Shown in pieces: positions 25,397-35,663 of a DNA stretch of 64,000 nucleotides. A model generated the notes under the pieces. That model worked only from the letters and a program-made list of their open reading frames with translations, did not search any database and had not been told where the DNA came from. The position numbers and the translations under genes are program-made. The DNA lies in assembly GCF_030719035.1 (NCBI RefSeq), contig NZ_CP132203.1:1364001-1428000 (forward strand). The letters run 5' to 3'. This DNA comes from Hahella sp. HNIBRBA332 (GTDB lineage: Bacteria; Pseudomonadota; Gammaproteobacteria; Pseudomonadales; Oleiphilaceae). Positions within the stretch are counted from its first letter, which is position 1. Every line of letters begins with the position of its first letter.

Positions 25397-26986
25397 TTAA
25401 TAAAAAGCAGTTTCCAATAATTTGCGTGTGTAGGGCTGAGTCGGATTGGCGTAAATAGCGTCGCAGTCGCCGGCTTCCACCAGCTCTCCGCCCTGCATGA
25501 CCACGATACGGTGACAAAGGGCTTTCACCACTCGCAGATCATGACTGATGAACAAGTAACTGAGATGGTGCTCTTTTTGCAGTCGCTGCAACAGCTCGAT
25601 GACCTGCTGCTGGATGGTGCGGTCCAGGGAAGAGGTGGGTTCGTCGAGAATGAGCAGCTTGGGCTTCAGCACCAGCGCCCGGGCGATGGCGATGCGTTGC
25701 CGCTGTCCGCCGGAAAATTCATTGGGGTAGCGATAGCGCCATTCAGGATCAAGCTCCACTTCCCGCATCGCCTCAATCACGCTTTGCTCGCGGCTGGCGG
25801 CGTCGCCGATGTTATGGATTTCCAGCCCCTCGCTGATGATCTCCTCGATGGTTAACCGTGGGCTAAGAGAGCCGAAAGGGTCCTGAAAAATAACCTGGAT
25901 TTCCCGGCGAAGTGGCTTCAGGGACTTGCTGTCCAGCAGGTCTATGCGTTGACCGTTGTAATTGATGACTCCTTCGCTATTTTCCAGGCGCAGAATGGTG
26001 CGTCCCAATGTTGACTTGCCTGATCCGCTTTCTCCCACCAATCCCACGGACTCGCCCGGTAGTATATCCAGACTGATATCGTTGACTGCTTTGACGTGAT
26101 CTACGGTTCGCTTGAGCACGCCCTTCTTGATCGGAAACCAGCACTTAAGGTTTTTGACTTCCAGAATGGGCGTCGCATCTGTGGCGATAATTGGCGGCGT
26201 GCCGTGAGGCTCCGCTGCAATCAGTTTTTGGGTGTAGGGATGGGAGGGAGTGGAAAACAGTTTTTGAGTTTCTCCTTGTTCGACCACATGGCCTTTTTCC
26301 ATCACGACGACGTAATCCGACAGCTTTTTCACGATATGCAGATCGTGCGTGATAAACAGCACGGCCATGTTCATTTCCGCCTGTAACTGACGGATCAGAT
26401 CCAGAATCTGCGCCTGTATCGTGACGTCCAGCGCCGTAGTGGGTTCGTCGGCGATCAGTAATTTGGGGTTGTTGACCAAGGCCATGGCGATCATGACACG
26501 CTGTCTCTCGCCACCTGAAAGCTGATGCGGATATGCATTAAGCTTATGTTCCGGGTTGCGAATGCCGACTTTATTGAGCCAGTCCAGCGCCAGATCGATG
26601 CACTGTTTCTTGGATAGCCCCTGGTGCAGCTCAATGATTTCCGAAATCTGTCGATGGATTTTGTGCAATGGGTTGAGGGAGGTCAGCGGCTCCTGAAATA
26701 TGACGCTGATTTCGTGACCGCGTACTTGTCGCATACGGGATTCCGGCGCGCTGACCAAGTCTTCCCCTTTCCAGAGAATTTTGCCGCTCTTGAAATTGAG
26801 AGGAGGGGAGTTCAGCAATTTGAGTATCGACAGTGAGCTGACGGATTTTCCTGAGCCGCTTTCCCCCACCAACGCCACCGTCTGTCCCGCTTTGACATCA
26901 AAGCTGACGCCGTGAACCACCTGACTTTCCCGCCCCCCCTGAGTAAAGCTAAGAGTCAGGTCCTGCATGCTTAAAATTGTATCCAT
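25397..26986 (-). CDS. yejF: Peptide ABC importer, double ATPase subunit YejF
   Basis: A 529-residue protein with two full ABC ATPase domains. Each has a Walker A (GESGSGKS near 40-47 and again near 320), a signature (LSGGERQRV near 160; FSGGQRQRI near 430) and a Walker B with LLIADEPT and LLILDEPT. It powers the Yej importer of oligopeptides, which in E. coli takes up microcin C. GGAGAGAG lies before the ATG and partly overlaps the end of yejE, so the operon is tightly packed. It is the last gene of yejABEF. Confidence 0.92.
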   Translation of the reverse strand: MDTILSMQDLTLSFTQGGRESQVVHGVSFDVKAGQTVALVGESGSGKSVSSLSILKLLNSPPLNFKSGKILWKGEDLVSAPESRMRQVRGHEISVIFQEPLTSLNPLHKIHRQISEIIELHQGLSKKQCIDLALDWLNKVGIRNPEHKLNAYPHQLSGGERQRVMIAMALVNNPKLLIADEPTTALDVTIQAQILDLIRQLQAEMNMAVLFITHDLHIVKKLSDYVVVMEKGHVVEQGETQKLFSTPSHPYTQKLIAAEPHGTPPIIATDATPILEVKNLKCWFPIKKGVLKRTVDHVKAVNDISLDILPGESVGLVGESGSGKSTLGRTILRLENSEGVINYNGQRIDLLDSKSLKPLRREIQVIFQDPFGSLSPRLTIEEIISEGLEIHNIGDAASREQSVIEAMREVELDPEWRYRYPNEFSGGQRQRIAIARALVLKPKLLILDEPTSSLDRTIQQQVIELLQRLQKEHHLSYLFISHDLRVVKALCHRIVVMQGGELVEAGDCDAIYANPTQPYTRKLLETAFY

Positions 26987-26998
26987 GACTCTCTCCGG

Positions 26999-28030
26999 TT
27001 AATAACTGGTGCGCGGATCGAAAGCGTCTCTGACGCCTTCGCCGATGAAAACCAACAGACCCATCAACAACGCCAGGACGTTAAAGGCGGTGATGCCCAG
27101 CCAGGGCGCCTGCAGGTTGCCTTTACCTTGAGACAATAGTTCGCCCAAGGACGGCGAGCCAGGGGGTAATCCAAACCCTAAGAAGTCTAATGACGTCAGG
27201 ATGACCACTGAACCAGACAGGGTGAATGGCACGAAGGTCATCGTAGCGACCATGGCGTTGGGAAGAATGTGCTTGAACATGAGCCTGCCGTCGCTCATCC
27301 CCATGGCTCTGGCGGCCACCACATATTCGAAATTTCTGCCGCGTAAAAACTCCGCCCGCACGGCGCCGACGTATCCCATCCAGGAAAACAGAAGTATGAA
27401 ACCGAGTAGTATCCAGAAAGTGGGTTGAATAATGCTCGCCAGAATGATTAGTAAGAACAGCGTGGGCATGCTCGACCAGATTTCGATAAAACGCTGGAAA
27501 AGCAAATCCACCTTGCCGCCGTAATATCCCTGCGCAGCGCCTGCGATAACGCCAATGATGGCGGAGACGATCGTTAAACTGAAACCGAACAGAACGGAAA
27601 TTCTGAAACCGTAGATAACCCGCGCCAACACGTCTCGCCCCTGATCATCCGTGCCGAGCCAGTTCTTCGCGCTGGGAGGGCTTGGCGCCGGGGAGTCCAA
27701 GTCGTAGATGATGGTCTTGTAGTTATAAGGAACCAGCGGCCAGATCATCCATCCCTTATCATTGATCAGCTTGGCGACGTAGGGATCCTTGTAGTCGGCT
27801 TCGAGCTCGAACTCGCCGTCGAATTCTGTTTCCAGATAGGTGTTCCAGACGGGGAAGTAGTAGTCTCCATCGTATTTCACCAGAATGGGTCTGTCGTTGG
27901 CGACGAACTCGGCGAATAGACAGAAGACGAACAGGGCGAGAAACATCCACAATGAAAACAGTCCCATTCGATGCTTCTTGAAGGTTTCCCAGCGGCGCGC
28001 ATTTTTGTAGCTGAGTTTGATCAACGCCAT
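26999..28030 (-). CDS. yejE: Peptide ABC importer permease YejE
   Basis: A 343-residue inner-membrane permease from the ATG at 28030, preceded by GAGAGGG. An upstream in-frame start at 28069 would overlap yejB by 35 bases and is less likely. A first helix (about 20-42) is followed by a large periplasmic loop (about 45-140) and then five or six helices with the ABC permease coupling motif near GRNFEYVVAARAMG. It forms the channel with YejB. Confidence 0.9.
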   Translation of the reverse strand: MALIKLSYKNARRWETFKKHRMGLFSLWMFLALFVFCLFAEFVANDRPILVKYDGDYYFPVWNTYLETEFDGEFELEADYKDPYVAKLINDKGWMIWPLVPYNYKTIIYDLDSPAPSPPSAKNWLGTDDQGRDVLARVIYGFRISVLFGFSLTIVSAIIGVIAGAAQGYYGGKVDLLFQRFIEIWSSMPTLFLLIILASIIQPTFWILLGFILLFSWMGYVGAVRAEFLRGRNFEYVVAARAMGMSDGRLMFKHILPNAMVATMTFVPFTLSGSVVILTSLDFLGFGLPPGSPSLGELLSQGKGNLQAPWLGITAFNVLALLMGLLVFIGEGVRDAFDPRTSY

Positions 28031-28034
28031 GGCT

Positions 28035-29120
28035 TCACCCTCTCTTCTCGAAATCGATTCTGGGATCAACCCAGGTATAAGTGAGATCCGTCAGCAGGGA
28101 TATCAGCAAGCCGATCAGCGTGAAGACATAAAGTGTACTGAAAACAATAGGGTAGTCGCGCTGCATGATGGCCTCGAAGCCTAGTAACCCAAGGCCTTCC
28201 AGTGAGAATATGACCTCGATCAGCAGGGCGCCGGTGAAGAAAATACTGACAAATGCAGCCGGGAACCCGGAAATAACAATAAGCATGGCGTTGCGGAAGA
28301 CATGCTTGTACAGAACTCTGGATTGAGTCAGGCCCTTCGCTTTAGCAGTCATGACATACTGCTTGTTGATTTCGTCCAGGAACGAGTTCTTGGTTAGTAA
28401 TGTCAGCGTGGCGAAGCCGCCGATAACATTGGCGGTGATCGGAAGCGCCATATGCCAGAAATAGTCGAGAATCTTATCGGGCCAGGACAAAGTGTCCCAA
28501 TTATCGGATACCAGTCCTCTTAACGGGAACCAGTCAAAATAGGTGCCGCCAGCGAATAAAATCACCAATAAAATGGCGAACAGGAAGCCGGGAATGGCGT
28601 AGGCGATGGAGAGAACTGTGCTGGTCCATCTGTCGAACTGGTGGCCATGTCTCAGGGCTTTTGAAATGCCGAGAGGTATGGAGATCATGTAGATGAGCAA
28701 GGTGCTCCAGAGACCGATGGATATGGTGACGGGCATACGCTCTAGAACCAGATCGACTACGCTACCGCTTTTAAAAAGACTGTCGCCAAAGTCGAACATG
28801 ATGTAGCTCTTCAGCATATCCCAGTAGCGTTCGTGTATTGGCTTATCAAATCCAAAGCGTTTCTCGATTTCTGCGATAATCTCCGGGTCCAGCCCTCTGG
28901 CTCCGCGATATTGAGAGCTTTCCGCGGCCTGACTTTGCACATCCCCTTGATTGGCGCCGGTAATCCTGTCCAACCTCTCGCCTTCAAGTCCCATGGACTG
29001 CGCCATGGCTTGCTCGACGGGCCCTCCGGGCGCGGTCTGAATAACGAAGAAGTTAATAGTGATGATCGCCCAGAGAGTGGGGATCATCAGAAGGAGTCGT
29101 CTTATTATGTAAGCGGCCAT
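28035..29120 (-). CDS. yejB: Peptide ABC importer permease YejB
   Basis: A 361-residue inner-membrane permease. The N-terminal helix (YIIRRLLLMIPTLWAIITINFFV, first part) and the large loop to about residue 120 are typical of DppB/OppB/YejB proteins. The coupling helix region is NKQYVMTAKAKGLTQSRVLYKH, split by its Gly. It starts 3 bases after the yejA stop, which suggests translational coupling, and ends 4 bases before yejE. Confidence 0.92.
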   Translation of the reverse strand: MAAYIIRRLLLMIPTLWAIITINFFVIQTAPGGPVEQAMAQSMGLEGERLDRITGANQGDVQSQAAESSQYRGARGLDPEIIAEIEKRFGFDKPIHERYWDMLKSYIMFDFGDSLFKSGSVVDLVLERMPVTISIGLWSTLLIYMISIPLGISKALRHGHQFDRWTSTVLSIAYAIPGFLFAILLVILFAGGTYFDWFPLRGLVSDNWDTLSWPDKILDYFWHMALPITANVIGGFATLTLLTKNSFLDEINKQYVMTAKAKGLTQSRVLYKHVFRNAMLIVISGFPAAFVSIFFTGALLIEVIFSLEGLGLLGFEAIMQRDYPIVFSTLYVFTLIGLLISLLTDLTYTWVDPRIDFEKRG

Positions 29121-29123
29121 AGA

Positions 29124-30926
29124 TTAACGCCCAAGTTGCGCTGCTTTGTCTTTGTCAAACCACCAGGTGTCCTGCCCTAAATCGTATTTGGGGCGGGTTT
29201 CAGGACGGCTGAATTTGTCCCAATAGGCGATGCGGAAGGCGCTTAGGTGCCATTGTGGAATCATGAGGTATTTCCATAGCAGCACTCGATCCAGCGCATG
29301 TCCGTAAACCATCAATTTGTCCGGGTCTTCCTGGCTTTTTTCTATCCCTTCAACAATCGCGTCCACTGCAGGATCTCTGAGGTTAGCGGAGTTCCAGGTT
29401 GAGTCGACAAAACTGGAGTGGAACAGGATCTTGAGATCACTGGAAGGATAGGAGAGGGCGGGATAACGGAACGACACCATGTCGAAGTCATGGCTGCGCA
29501 CCCGGTTGATGTACTGGCTTGGGTCCACTTGGCGCAGATTCATGATGATGCCGATCTTCTCCAAATTTCTCCTCAGCGGCGCTGCTGAACGTTCTGTAGT
29601 GGGGCTGTAGCTGAGTAGCTCAAATTCCATCTGCTGGCCGGTTTTGGCGTTGACGGTTTTTCCATCTCTCAGCTCCCAGCCAGCTTCCTTCAATAATTGG
29701 AGCGCGATGCGGATATTGTCGCGAATGTAGCCGTCGCCGTTGGTGACGGGCAGCTTGAATGGTTTTTCGAATACTTCCGGGGGTAACTGGTCTTTTAGTG
29801 GATTTAAGATCTCCAGTTCCGCTTCGCTGGGAAGACCTGAAGCAGAGTAAGGCGTATTGGTGAAATAGCTGGTGGTGCGAACATACTGGCCATAAAAAAG
29901 CGCTTTGTTCATCCACTCAAAATCAAGCAGGTAGCTCAGCGCCTTACGAACGCGACGATCTTTGAAGATGGGGCGTTCCGTGTTGAAAACGAAGCCGTTG
30001 GTGCTTTGAGGAATACTGTGCGCCAACTCTTCTTTCTTGACGAGCTTGTTCTTGATCGCAGGAAAGTTGTAGGCCGTCGCCCAGTTTTTGGCTTCGCCTT
30101 CCTGCCAGAAGTCGAATTCGCCGGATTTAAACGCTTCGAATGCGACGGTGGCGTCCCGGTAATAGTCGTAGCGGGTATAAGTGATGTTGTTGCGGCCTTT
30201 GTTGACGGGCAGGTCTTTGCCCCAGTAATCATCCAGTGCTTTCACCACTACATACTGGCCGTAACTGTAATCGCTGATGGTGACGCCGCTGCTGCCCAGG
30301 GGCACGTCCTTAATGGGGTCGCCGAAATTGCGGGAGGCCCAGTAGTGCTCCGGCAGGATTTTGAGACCAAATAAGGAGAACATTTGCTCTCGATTGGCGT
30401 CCTGCATTGAAAATTTGACTTGATGTTCATCCAGGACGTCGATTGAGGTGATGAACGAATAATATTTTTTAAATTGAGGCACGCCTTCGTTGGCGAACTT
30501 CTCAAAGGAGAATTTGACGTCCTGGGCGGTGATCGGCTTGCGGTCCTGAAAGGTCGCTTTGGGATTGATATGGAAAATGATCCAGGAATAATCAGACGCG
30601 AATTCAATCTTCTCCGCTATCAACGGATAGTAGACTTCAATTTCGTCCTGAGAAGCGATCAGCAAACTATCGTATAGCTCGTCTGCGCCCGCACCGGAGG
30701 TACCCCTTTGTGCATAACGGTTAAAGTTGTCGTAGGTGCCGATTGAGTGAAGTCGGATCGTGCCGCCTTTGGGCGCGTTGGGGTTAACGTAATCGAAGTG
30801 GGAAAAATCGTCCGGATACTTGGGTTCGCCCCTGAGCGCGATGCCTTTTGCTGTGATGACCTCCGGCTCTCCATAACATACCAAGCTAACGGCGCATAAG
30901 AGCAGCAGAACGAAGGATCGAATCAT
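29124..30926 (-). CDS. yejA: Peptide ABC importer solute-binding protein YejA
   Basis: A 600-residue periplasmic binding protein of the SBP family 5 with a signal peptide (hydrophobic 4-17, cleavage near CYGEP). The N-terminal DFSHFDYVNPNAPKGGTIRL, YDNFNRYAQRG and the WFSF-like closing regions match the YejA type. It captures short peptides for YejBEF. It is first in the operon, and AAGGC lies about 10 bases before the ATG. Length equals that of E. coli YejA. Confidence 0.9.
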   Translation of the reverse strand: MIRSFVLLLLCAVSLVCYGEPEVITAKGIALRGEPKYPDDFSHFDYVNPNAPKGGTIRLHSIGTYDNFNRYAQRGTSGAGADELYDSLLIASQDEIEVYYPLIAEKIEFASDYSWIIFHINPKATFQDRKPITAQDVKFSFEKFANEGVPQFKKYYSFITSIDVLDEHQVKFSMQDANREQMFSLFGLKILPEHYWASRNFGDPIKDVPLGSSGVTISDYSYGQYVVVKALDDYWGKDLPVNKGRNNITYTRYDYYRDATVAFEAFKSGEFDFWQEGEAKNWATAYNFPAIKNKLVKKEELAHSIPQSTNGFVFNTERPIFKDRRVRKALSYLLDFEWMNKALFYGQYVRTTSYFTNTPYSASGLPSEAELEILNPLKDQLPPEVFEKPFKLPVTNGDGYIRDNIRIALQLLKEAGWELRDGKTVNAKTGQQMEFELLSYSPTTERSAAPLRRNLEKIGIIMNLRQVDPSQYINRVRSHDFDMVSFRYPALSYPSSDLKILFHSSFVDSTWNSANLRDPAVDAIVEGIEKSQEDPDKLMVYGHALDRVLLWKYLMIPQWHLSAFRIAYWDKFSRPETRPKYDLGQDTWWFDKDKAAQLGR

Positions 30927-31307
30927 TTCATAGCCTTGTTAAAGGTTAATTTATTGAAAACAAGCAGTTATTGATATTAGCAGTTTAATGCGGGCGTACA
31001 AGACGATTGACGGGCCGCTGCCGTAAACTGTGATCCACGCGTCCTTGCCGACAAAATCCCTGCGCCCGGTGGGCGGGCGTTCCAGATTGCATGTTGCTTT
31101 GTCCGGCGCGAGGCTTCAAGCGCTTTATATTACGATCCGTTTAGGCTGCGCTGCGCGTTCATCGCTGTCGCTAAGCTTGTTGGAAATGTCGCGAAACCAC
31201 ATGCACGGCTGACTTCCCGTAAAGCGACTACACTTATTCAACGCATGACTTTTACGCATCCTGCGGCGACTTCTACTATTTAATTAAGAGAACCCAATAG
31301 AGCGATC
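30927..31307. other. Divergent intergenic region, yejA / HDOD gene
   Basis: A 381-base stretch that must hold the promoters of both divergent genes. A short open frame at 31030-31212 has no ribosome site or recognisable protein and was not called. Nothing else seen. Confidence 0.5.
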
Positions 31308-32750
31308 ATGGTTTTGGCAAAGACAAAGGCGCCTTTTGGCCTGGACGAATGGCTTGAAGAGTTGGCGCACATGGACGCTGTGGTGATGGGGGCGATCATC
31401 AGGCAACTGAATCAGTTGACCGCCTCGGAGGAGTCCTCCGTGGCGCAACTCTCGGACGTGGTGCTGAAGACCCCTGCGCTGACCTCGAAAATCATCAAAC
31501 TGGCGAACAGTGCGGTGTATAACCCCGGCAGGGCTCCTATACCCACTGTCAGCCGGGCGATCATGCATATCGGCTTCAATGCAGTAAGGGCGATTTGCGT
31601 GTCATCCATTGTGATGGAAGCGTTGTTGAAGCAGCATCCCCGCGACAGCCTGGTCATGCAAATGGCTCGATCCTTCCACGCCGCCGTGCAGGCTCGCAAT
31701 CTGTGTGACAAAGCGCGGGCGGACGTGAAAGAGGAAGTGTTCGTTGCAACTCTGTTGCTGCATCTGGGGGAAATGCTGATCTGGGGCTATCCTCATCCCG
31801 CCGTGGACAAGGCCTATCGCATGTACCAGCAAGGCGTCTCCACCCCAGAGCTGGAAGCATTGTTGGGGGTGACCTTTGATCGGCTGACGAGGGAAATGGC
31901 TAATGAATGGGGGCTGGGAGACACGCTCAGCGAAGCCCTGTCGCCCCCGGATGAGCCCAGCAAGAAGGCCCAGGCGGTGCGCTTGGGAGAAGACATCTCC
32001 ATCGCCGTGGAGAAAGGCTGGGACTCCCCGGAAATGCAGGCGGTGCTGAAGCGTGTATCGGTGTTCAGCAACTCGCCAGTGAATACGGTCAAGGCCAAAC
32101 TGCAAGCGAGCATGGAAGAAGCGGCCGAGTTATCCAGAGAATACTCGGACCCGCAGATCTCCAGAATCCTGGAGCAGACCAGTCGGGAGGCGAAGTCGGC
32201 TGAACTGGCGGCGGACGGCCCTCTGCTGCAGCCGGATCCACAGTTCCAGCTGGAAACGCTGCAGCGCATCATGCAAATGATGGCGGGCAAAATCGACACC
32301 GGGGTATTGTTCCAGACGGTGTTGGAAGGTCTCCATCGAGGAGTGGGTCTGGAGAGAGTCGTACTGGCGATTTTCAACCAGCCGCGAACGCAGGTTGGAG
32401 CGAAATTCCTGTTGGGGCAAAAAATGATTAACTGGCGGGAACGGTTCAGATTCGCCTACGACAAGTCGCAGGATAATTTTTTCCACGCCGTCATGAGTTC
32501 GCAGCAGTCCGCCTGGATTGGCAGCGGCAGCTACGCTTCCCTGAGTAAACTACGCACCCGCACCTTCATCGACATTGTGGGGATGGGGGATTTCTTTATC
32601 GGGCCGATTATCGCCAACGGTAGAGAAGTCGGCTTTCTCTATGCGGATCTAAGAGTGAGCGGTCGGCCCATGAGCGAAACTTACTACACGGGATTCAAGC
32701 ATTTTGTGCAGCAAACCTGTCTGTGTCTGTCGCTGCTGGCGAAGAAATAA
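31308..32750 (+). CDS. HDOD-domain signalling protein with GAF-like C-terminus
   Basis: A 480-residue protein. Residues about 20-220 form an HDOD domain: LAHMDAVVMGAIIRQLNQL, KTPALTSKIIKLANSAVYN and SRAIMHIGFNAVRAICVSS. HDOD lacks the HD phosphodiesterase metal residues and usually acts as a binding or regulatory module. Residues about 320-480 look like a GAF fold (VLFQTVLEGLHRGVGLERVVLAIF, then IGPIIANGREVGFLYAD). It is probably a cytoplasmic regulator; the ligand is unknown. A strong terminator follows. Confidence 0.82.
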   Translation: MVLAKTKAPFGLDEWLEELAHMDAVVMGAIIRQLNQLTASEESSVAQLSDVVLKTPALTSKIIKLANSAVYNPGRAPIPTVSRAIMHIGFNAVRAICVSSIVMEALLKQHPRDSLVMQMARSFHAAVQARNLCDKARADVKEEVFVATLLLHLGEMLIWGYPHPAVDKAYRMYQQGVSTPELEALLGVTFDRLTREMANEWGLGDTLSEALSPPDEPSKKAQAVRLGEDISIAVEKGWDSPEMQAVLKRVSVFSNSPVNTVKAKLQASMEEAAELSREYSDPQISRILEQTSREAKSAELAADGPLLQPDPQFQLETLQRIMQMMAGKIDTGVLFQTVLEGLHRGVGLERVVLAIFNQPRTQVGAKFLLGQKMINWRERFRFAYDKSQDNFFHAVMSSQQSAWIGSGSYASLSKLRTRTFIDIVGMGDFFIGPIIANGREVGFLYADLRVSGRPMSETYYTGFKHFVQQTCLCLSLLAKK

Positions 32751-32791
32751 GTTCGTAGCGGGCGAATCGGAAACGTCTCTAGCTCCCCAAT

Positions 32792-32820
32792 AAAAAAGCC
32801 AGCATTGTCGCTGGCTTTTT
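32792..32820. terminator. Bidirectional rho-independent terminator
   Basis: GCCAGC (32798-32803) pairs with GCTGGC (32810-32815) across ATTGTC, flanked by an A-run and a T-run, so it works for the HDOD gene and for the convergent mltD gene. Confidence 0.85.
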
Positions 32821-32864
32821 AGTCCTTTTGCTTGCGTGACCATTCCGTCCGTAAGCCGCGTTTG

Positions 32865-34610
32865 TCAGTTAATTTGCGTGACGTCCACGTAGATGCTCAG
32901 GCGCTGGCCAGGGCGCAGAACGCTTCCCTTGTTGATGGAGTTCCAACGCAATAGATCGTTGACGCTGACGTTAAAGCGGCTGGCGATGCGGTACAGCGAA
33001 TCGCCGCTACGAATTTTGTAGCCGATCTTGCGAATAACCTGACGATTTTTGATGGAAGGCGATGACGCCTTGGCGGTTTGCTGCACGCCGGATTTGGTCC
33101 AGATAACCAAGGTTTTGCCGGGGGAGAGCACATCGCCGGGCGCCATGCCGTTCCAGCGCGCCAACTTGCGGACATTGACTTTGTAGTCCTGGGCGATATC
33201 CCACAGGGTGTCGCCGGCTTTCACAACGTGCTCCACTTTAGCGGTACCGCTGCCGCCCACCTGTTTCGACTGCTTGGCTTCCAGACGGTTGTCCGCGCTC
33301 AGGCTGTAGAAATCTTCGCCTTCATAAGAGCTGGGAATCAGCAGCTGCTGGCCAACTCTGATCAGCGCGCCTTTCAGCCGGTTAACTTCCTGTACGACTT
33401 CCGGGGTGGTCTTGTGGTGTTTGGCGATAGTGATTAGCGTGTCGCCTTGTTTGACCTTGTAGCGAGTCCAGTTCACCAGCTGCTTTTTCGGCGTGTTGGC
33501 GTAGGCTTCCTCAAAGACTTTCATCTGCGGTAAAGGCAGCGCGAGACGATGTGGACCCAGAGGCGCAGTCGCCCATTGGTTGTAACCAGGGTTAAGAACG
33601 TAAAGGTCGTCCACGTCGATTTGCGCCAGTTTGGCCGCTTGAGCGAGGTCGATTTGAGAATCCAGCTCCACGACGCCAAAATAAGGCTCATCTGCAATGT
33701 CCACCAGGGTGACGCCGTTGGTGTCCGGGTCCGCTACAACCTTGGCGATGGCCAACAGGCGCGGCACGTACATGCTTGTTTCTCGGGGCAGGCTCAACGA
33801 CCAGTAATCGGTCGGCAGACCTTTCGCCTTATTCTTTTTGATCGCCCGCATAACGGTGCCGGCGCCTGAATTATAAGCCGCCAGCGCCAACAGCCAGTCG
33901 CCGTCGAACATGTCCGACAACTTCTGCAAGTAGGTCAGCGCCGCGTCGGTAGAAGCGACGATGTCGCGACGACCGTCATACCACCAGTTTTGTTGCAGCC
34001 CAAAGTGTTTACCGGTGCTGGGGATGAACTGCCAGATGCCGGACGCGCGACCGTGAGAATAGGCGAAGGGGTCGAAGGCGCTTTCCACCACTGGCAATAA
34101 CGCCAGTTCGAGGGGCATTTTGCGCTTTTCCGCCTCGTTCACAATGTGGTGCAGATATAAGGCGCTGCGACCGAAAGTGCGGTCAAGATAGGACTGATGA
34201 CTGGCGTACCACTTCTGTTCAGAATCAATACGGGGATTGGTCTGATTGACGAGGTCCAGTGCGAAACCGGCTCGAATGCGGTTCCAGATATTGGCGGGCG
34301 CTGCATCCACGCCGCCGTCAATGTCTCCGTCTTCGCCTTGGGCCCCTTGCGCCGCCCAGGTTAACTGTTCTTCGGGAGAGAGATCATTGAGGTCAAGATA
34401 CTCATAATCCGATTGCAGAGAAGGATTCCAAGGGTCCTGCTTGCCTCCCGCCGGGCCTTCGCCGTTCTTGCGGGAAGAGGCGTCCGCTTGGTGTGCGGCG
34501 CTTTCGTCAGCCAGGGGCTCTCCGCCTTCCTTTGATAGTCCTTTTAATTGCGTACAGGAGACGCAGACTAGTAATGACAACGTGATCGCGAGGCGCGAGA
34601 TCCAAACCAT
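32865..34610 (-). CDS. mltD: Membrane-bound lytic transglycosylase D-like, three LysM domains
   Basis: About 581 residues from the ATG at 34610 (the frame is open to 34667). The N-terminus is a lipoprotein-like signal (SLLVCVSC, Cys19), though -3 is Cys rather than Leu/Val. The SLT domain near 130-260 has the catalytic glutamate in LPVVESAFDPFAYSHGRASG (Glu176) and later AAYNSGAGTV. Three LysM repeats follow: VKQGDTLITIAKHH, VKAGDTLWDIAQDY and IRSGDSLYRIASRF, each with the usual N-D/N-L segment. MltD cleaves peptidoglycan glycan strands from the outer membrane. Confidence 0.9.
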   Translation of the reverse strand: MVWISRLAITLSLLVCVSCTQLKGLSKEGGEPLADESAAHQADASSRKNGEGPAGGKQDPWNPSLQSDYEYLDLNDLSPEEQLTWAAQGAQGEDGDIDGGVDAAPANIWNRIRAGFALDLVNQTNPRIDSEQKWYASHQSYLDRTFGRSALYLHHIVNEAEKRKMPLELALLPVVESAFDPFAYSHGRASGIWQFIPSTGKHFGLQQNWWYDGRRDIVASTDAALTYLQKLSDMFDGDWLLALAAYNSGAGTVMRAIKKNKAKGLPTDYWSLSLPRETSMYVPRLLAIAKVVADPDTNGVTLVDIADEPYFGVVELDSQIDLAQAAKLAQIDVDDLYVLNPGYNQWATAPLGPHRLALPLPQMKVFEEAYANTPKKQLVNWTRYKVKQGDTLITIAKHHKTTPEVVQEVNRLKGALIRVGQQLLIPSSYEGEDFYSLSADNRLEAKQSKQVGGSGTAKVEHVVKAGDTLWDIAQDYKVNVRKLARWNGMAPGDVLSPGKTLVIWTKSGVQQTAKASSPSIKNRQVIRKIGYKIRSGDSLYRIASRFNVSVNDLLRWNSINKGSVLRPGQRLSIYVDVTQIN

Positions 34611-34694
34611 AACTTCACAACTTTTCTTTTGAGCCTGAAAAATGCCAGGGTCGGATTTTAGGTACACATTTTATAGACAGCAAGTTAAAAAATT

Positions 34695-35468
34695 TTAGAA
34701 CCGATCCTTCCAGGCGCGAATCGCCGCAAAAGTGTCGGTTGCGGTGGCGCAGGGAGAACCGGAAACTTCCTGCGCCATTCGGCGTACTGCGGGGTGCTCC
34801 ACCATTAAGAACGGATTGTAGGCGACCTCTTCGCCTAACACGGCAGGCAAAGTCGGGGCGCCTTGAGCCCGCAAAGTCTCACATTGTAGTTTTCTTTTAT
34901 TTACCTCGTCCGATTCCGGCATTACGGCCTGAGCGAAACGGAGGTTAGATAACGTATATTCATGGGCGCAATATATATAGGTATCCGCCGGCAGGCGTTT
35001 CAGTTTGTCCAGAGACCGACGCATCATCGCCGGGTCGCCCTCGAACAATCGTCCGCAGCCGGCGGAAAACAGAGTGTCTCCGCAAAACAGACGCGGCGCG
35101 CCGGCGATGTCGCCGAAGTAGGCAATATGATCCAGGGTGTGTCCCGGGGTCTCAAGTACTTCCAGTGAGAAGCTGCCCAGTTCCACACGGTCGCCCTCCT
35201 GTAAAGGCGCGGTGATAGCTTTGATGGCGGAACGCATGAAACCGTAAACCGGAACAGAGTGCTTGGCCAGTAACTCATTCACGCCGCCGATGTGGTCGTG
35301 ATGATGGTGCGTAATCAGAATCCCCCTCAACCTAAGATGGTTTTCCGCCAAGTGGCGCACCACGGGGCGCGCGTCGCCGGGATCCACTAGCCAGGCGTCG
35401 CCCTGGTCATTCTGAATCGACCAGATGTAGTTATCGTTGAAGGCTGGAATGGGGAGTATTTCGGTCAT
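34695..35468 (-). CDS. gloB: Hydroxyacylglutathione hydrolase (glyoxalase II)
   Basis: A 257-residue metallo-beta-lactamase-fold enzyme from the ATG at 35468; a TTG two codons earlier is less likely. The metal motif THHHHDHIGG has His54, His56, Asp58 and His59; the middle metal ligands lie in ETPGHTLDHIAYF and FCGDTLFSAGCGRLFEG. The C-terminal helical domain of glyoxalase II (KRKLQCETLRAQGAPTLP) completes it. It hydrolyses S-lactoylglutathione in methylglyoxal detoxification. It is divergent from a methyltransferase gene, the order seen in Pseudomonas. Confidence 0.93.
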   Translation of the reverse strand: MTEILPIPAFNDNYIWSIQNDQGDAWLVDPGDARPVVRHLAENHLRLRGILITHHHHDHIGGVNELLAKHSVPVYGFMRSAIKAITAPLQEGDRVELGSFSLEVLETPGHTLDHIAYFGDIAGAPRLFCGDTLFSAGCGRLFEGDPAMMRRSLDKLKRLPADTYIYCAHEYTLSNLRFAQAVMPESDEVNKRKLQCETLRAQGAPTLPAVLGEEVAYNPFLMVEHPAVRRMAQEVSGSPCATATDTFAAIRAWKDRF

Positions 35469-35663
35469 TCTCAATTACTGGCTGTTTTGCGTTGATGAAA
35501 TATTAGAAAACTTGCCGCCAGGCGCTTATCATATTTTGAACTGCCCTTATCATTAACCCGATAGATATGAGGGCCATCTTAATAGCATAGCTGCTCGCTG
35601 TCTGTTGTTAAGTGGTTTTCAAACGAAAGTAAGTTTTCACAGAGAACTGACCAAGGGGGATGC

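Noticed and set aside
31030..31212. 60-codon open frame in the yejA/HDOD gap
   Set aside because: No ribosome site or protein-like pattern; it lies where the two divergent promoters should be.
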